Assembly: GCA_958402075.1 (NCBI GenBank)
Contig: CATXSD010000063.1
Location: 1-14,219 of the forward strand
Reading direction: 5' to 3'
Source of the DNA: Mediterranea massiliensis
GTDB taxonomy: Bacteria; Bacteroidota; Bacteroidia; Bacteroidales; Bacteroidaceae
DNA: 14,219 bases
The stretch's first letter is position 1. Every line of letters begins with the position of its first letter. Below the pieces are notes generated by a model that saw only the letters and a list, made by a program, of their open reading frames with translations, did no database searches and was not told the origin of the DNA. Positions 12,471 to 14,219 of the stretch are shown here, in pieces. Position numbers and translations under genes: made by a program.

Positions 12471-13970
12471 ATGAATGCAATGAAAAAGTTCTTATGTTCC
12501 ACCTTATTAGCCCTGACGGCCTATGCGGCGGGTGCCCAACAGGTACTGAGCCTGGATAGTTGTCGTGCATTGGCCATGGCCAACAACAAGGAGCTGCTGA
12601 TAAGCCAGGAGAAAATCAACGCCGCACACTACCAGAAGAAGGCGGCCTTTGCCAACTACCTGCCCAAGCTGGACGCAACGGGCACCTACATCCGCAACCA
12701 GAAAGAACTGTCGCTGCTGAGCGACTCGCAGAAAGAGACGCTGTCCAACCTGGGCACCAACCTGAGCGATGCCTTGCAGAGCGGCGTACAGAACCTGATA
12801 GCCCAGAACCCGGGCCTGCTGCAGAACCCGCAGTTCGTGCAACTGGTACAGGCCTTCGGGAGCGTGGACCTGGCCGGACCGCTGAACCAGGTGGGCAACT
12901 CGCTGGTGGACGCCCTGCGCACCGACACGCGCAACATCTTTGCCGGAGCCGTCACCCTGACGCAACCGCTGTACATGGGCGGAAAAATCAGAGCCTACAA
13001 CAAAATCACCAAATATGCCGAAGAACTGGCCCGCCAGCAACATAGCACGGGCATGCAGGAAGTGATACTGAACACCGACCAGGCCTACTGGCAGGTGGTG
13101 TCGCTGGTACACAAGAAGAAGCTGGCCGAAGGCTACCTGGAGCTGCTGAAGAAACTGGAAGGTGATGTGGACAAGATGATCAACGAAGGCGTGGCCACCA
13201 AGGCCGACGGCCTGTCGGTAAAGGTGAAGGTGAACGAGGCCGAAATGACACTGACCAAGGTGGACGACGGCCTGAGCCTGTCGCGCATGCTGCTGTGCCA
13301 GCTGTGCGGACTGGACCTGACGACGGACATCGTGCTGGAGGATGAGCGGGAAGAGAGCCTGGCAGAAGCCGGAGCGGCCGGCAAGGAGTTCAACATGGAA
13401 AGCGTATATGCCACGCGCCCCGAAGTGCGCAGCCTGGAGCTGGCCTCCAAGATCTACGACCAGAAGGTGAACGTGACCCGCTCGGAAATGCTGCCCTCCA
13501 TCGCCCTGATGGGAAGCTACATCGCCACCAGCCCATCGGTACTGAACAGCTTTGAAAAGAAGTTCAAGGGCATGTGGAACGTGGGCGTGATGGTATCGGT
13601 CCCCCTGTGGCACTGGGGCGAAGGCATCAACAAGGTGAAGGCGGCCAAGGCGGAAGCCAACATCGCCCGCTTCCAGCTGGCGGAAGCCAAGGAAAAGATA
13701 CAGCTGCAGGTGAACCAGTCGGCCTTCAAGGTGAACGAGGCGGCCAAGAAACTGGTGATGGCCGAGAAGAACCTGGAGAAGGCGGACGAGAACCTGCGCT
13801 ACGCCACCCTGGGCTTTGAGGAAGGGGTGATACCGGCCAGCAACGTGCTGGAAGCCCACACGGCCTGGCTGTCGGCCCAGTCGGAAAAGATAGACGCCCA
13901 GATAGACGTGAAGCTGACCGACCTCTACCTGAAGAAGGCGACGGGAGAACTTACAATTATAGAGAATTGA
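12471..13970 (+). CDS. TolC-family outer-membrane efflux protein
   Basis: A 499-residue outer-membrane factor forming the exit channel of a tripartite efflux or secretion pump. A signal peptide (about 1-22, MKKFLCSTLLALTAYAAGAQ) is followed by two outer-membrane-efflux repeats. The first begins LSLDSCRALAMANNKELLIS and has the AFANYLPKLDATGTY segment and the long Ala/Gln-rich helix. The second contains RPEVRSLELASKIYDQKV, MLPSIALMGSY, VSVPLWHWG and a C-terminal helix with LGFEEGVIPASNVLEAHTAWL. There is an unusual Asn/Gln-rich insertion (about 80-145) in the first beta-strand region. ATG 12471 and ATG 12480 are both possible; the second gives a more compact signal peptide. A gene with a membrane anchor follows after 178 nt and probably encodes the adaptor. 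The pump substrate is unknown. Confidence 0.94.
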   Translation: MNAMKKFLCSTLLALTAYAAGAQQVLSLDSCRALAMANNKELLISQEKINAAHYQKKAAFANYLPKLDATGTYIRNQKELSLLSDSQKETLSNLGTNLSDALQSGVQNLIAQNPGLLQNPQFVQLVQAFGSVDLAGPLNQVGNSLVDALRTDTRNIFAGAVTLTQPLYMGGKIRAYNKITKYAEELARQQHSTGMQEVILNTDQAYWQVVSLVHKKKLAEGYLELLKKLEGDVDKMINEGVATKADGLSVKVKVNEAEMTLTKVDDGLSLSRMLLCQLCGLDLTTDIVLEDEREESLAEAGAAGKEFNMESVYATRPEVRSLELASKIYDQKVNVTRSEMLPSIALMGSYIATSPSVLNSFEKKFKGMWNVGVMVSVPLWHWGEGINKVKAAKAEANIARFQLAEAKEKIQLQVNQSAFKVNEAAKKLVMAEKNLEKADENLRYATLGFEEGVIPASNVLEAHTAWLSAQSEKIDAQIDVKLTDLYLKKATGELTIIEN

Positions 13971-13997
13971 CAGTGGAAAAATCATTAGCAGGTCTGC

Positions 13998-14071
13998 GTC
14001 ATCCCGGCCTTGAGCCGGGAACCAGTACACACCAACGCCGGTGATGGATCCCGCATCAAGTGCGGGATGAC
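13998..14071. repeat. Composite REP-like palindromic element
   Basis: Two hairpins in tandem: TCCCGGC-CTTGA-GCCGGGA (14002-14020) and ATCCCGCA-TCAAG-TGCGGGAT (14048-14068). The outer ends GTCATCCCG (13998-14006) and CGGGATGAC (14063-14071) are also complementary, so the whole unit can form one cruciform. The second hairpin recurs at 1778-1801. This pairing of two related palindromes resembles BIME/REP elements. Confidence 0.7.
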
Positions 14072-14090
14072 AAAAAACTTTCCAACTCTC

Positions 14091-14137
14091 AACTTTCAAT
14101 TTTCAACTTTTAATTTTCAATTTTCAATTTTCAATTA
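14091..14137 (+). repeat. AATTTTC tandem repeats before the last gene
   Basis: Three perfect 7-bp AATTTTC units (14112-14132) with further degenerate TTTCAA words on the left fill the space up to 12 nt before the ATG at 14149. They match the AT-rich tracts in front of the HU and smalltalk genes. Confidence 0.6.
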
Positions 14138-14148
14138 TAGAAATAGAA

Positions 14149-14219
14149 ATGGATACAAAATCGCAAAACAGTAACATGCTGCTGGCCTTCCTGACACTGG
14201 TGGGCGTCATCGCAGTAGT
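14149..14219 (+). CDS. Start of a membrane-anchored protein, probably HlyD/EmrA-type efflux adaptor (partial)
   Basis: Only 23 codons are visible. The N-terminus is MDTKSQNSN followed by a hydrophobic stretch (MLLAFLTLVGVIAVV), which is what an inner-membrane-anchored periplasmic adaptor would show. The position right after a TolC-family gene makes an HlyD-type membrane fusion protein the best guess. An inner-membrane transporter start cannot be excluded. The open frame runs off the right edge. Confidence 0.5.
   Translation, partial: MDTKSQNSNMLLAFLTLVGVIAV

Noticed and set aside
12507..14099. 530-residue minus-strand ORF opposite the TolC-family gene
   Set aside because: Antisense shadow of a well-supported efflux gene, rich in Gln, His, Val and Leu as expected for a complementary frame, with no domain.

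Overview
The window looks like chromosomal DNA of a gut Bacteroidales species, most likely Bacteroides or Phocaeicola. Starts have no Shine-Dalgarno sites, several promoters fit the Bacteroides -33 TTG / -7 TAnnTTTG consensus, and the gene content (UpxY, DUF4248, smalltalk, Bacteroides-type VirE primase-helicase) is typical of that group. The species cannot be named from the sequence.

Layout. The backbone is the start of a capsular/exopolysaccharide locus read leftward (- strand): a UpxY-type NusG-like antiterminator (10358-10900), an initiating sugar-phosphate transferase (9638-10279), a Wza-like multi-SLBB outer-membrane export protein (5321-7765), a Wzz-like chain-length/co-polymerase protein (4161-5282) and an AT-rich hexapeptide acyltransferase (235-816). 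A consensus promoter at 11118-11150 and a leader of about 210 nt precede upxY. The backbone is interrupted twice. Between the transferase and the export gene lies a module of DUF4248 protein (- strand) divergent from an HU-like protein, a 35-residue smalltalk protein and an N-acetylmuramoyl-L-alanine amidase (+ strand). Between wzz and the acyltransferase lies a primase-helicase of the VirE family (+ strand) next to a small divergent HTH-like gene split by a frameshift at an A7 run. The export gene has its own consensus promoter overlapping the DUF4248 stop codon, so the export genes need not depend on the distal upxY promoter.

To the right of upxY, divergently, are a membrane-anchored coiled-coil protein of unknown function (11387-12259) and a TolC-family outer-membrane efflux protein (12471-13970). 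After these comes the start of a gene with an N-terminal membrane anchor, probably the matching HlyD/EmrA-type adaptor, cut by the window edge.

Intergenic DNA is rich in repeats: a 21-bp tandem array carrying TAGCGCGCTA, a 10-bp-phased array between DUF4248 and HU, GGTTAGCGGT hairpins, REP-like CCCGCA palindromes, CACAGATTACAC palindromes, 7-bp TGAAGAA repeats, and AATTTTC repeats directly in front of start codons.

How the parts may work together. The leftward genes would start, polymerise, regulate chain length of and export a surface polysaccharide under UpxY antitermination. The VirE/DUF4248/HU/smalltalk/amidase set recurs in Bacteroides genomes but has no established role that I know of. 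It pairs a primase-helicase and a histone-like protein with a small hydrophobic peptide translationally coupled to a peptidoglycan amidase, which invites comparison with a reduced phage or satellite module. That comparison is inference.
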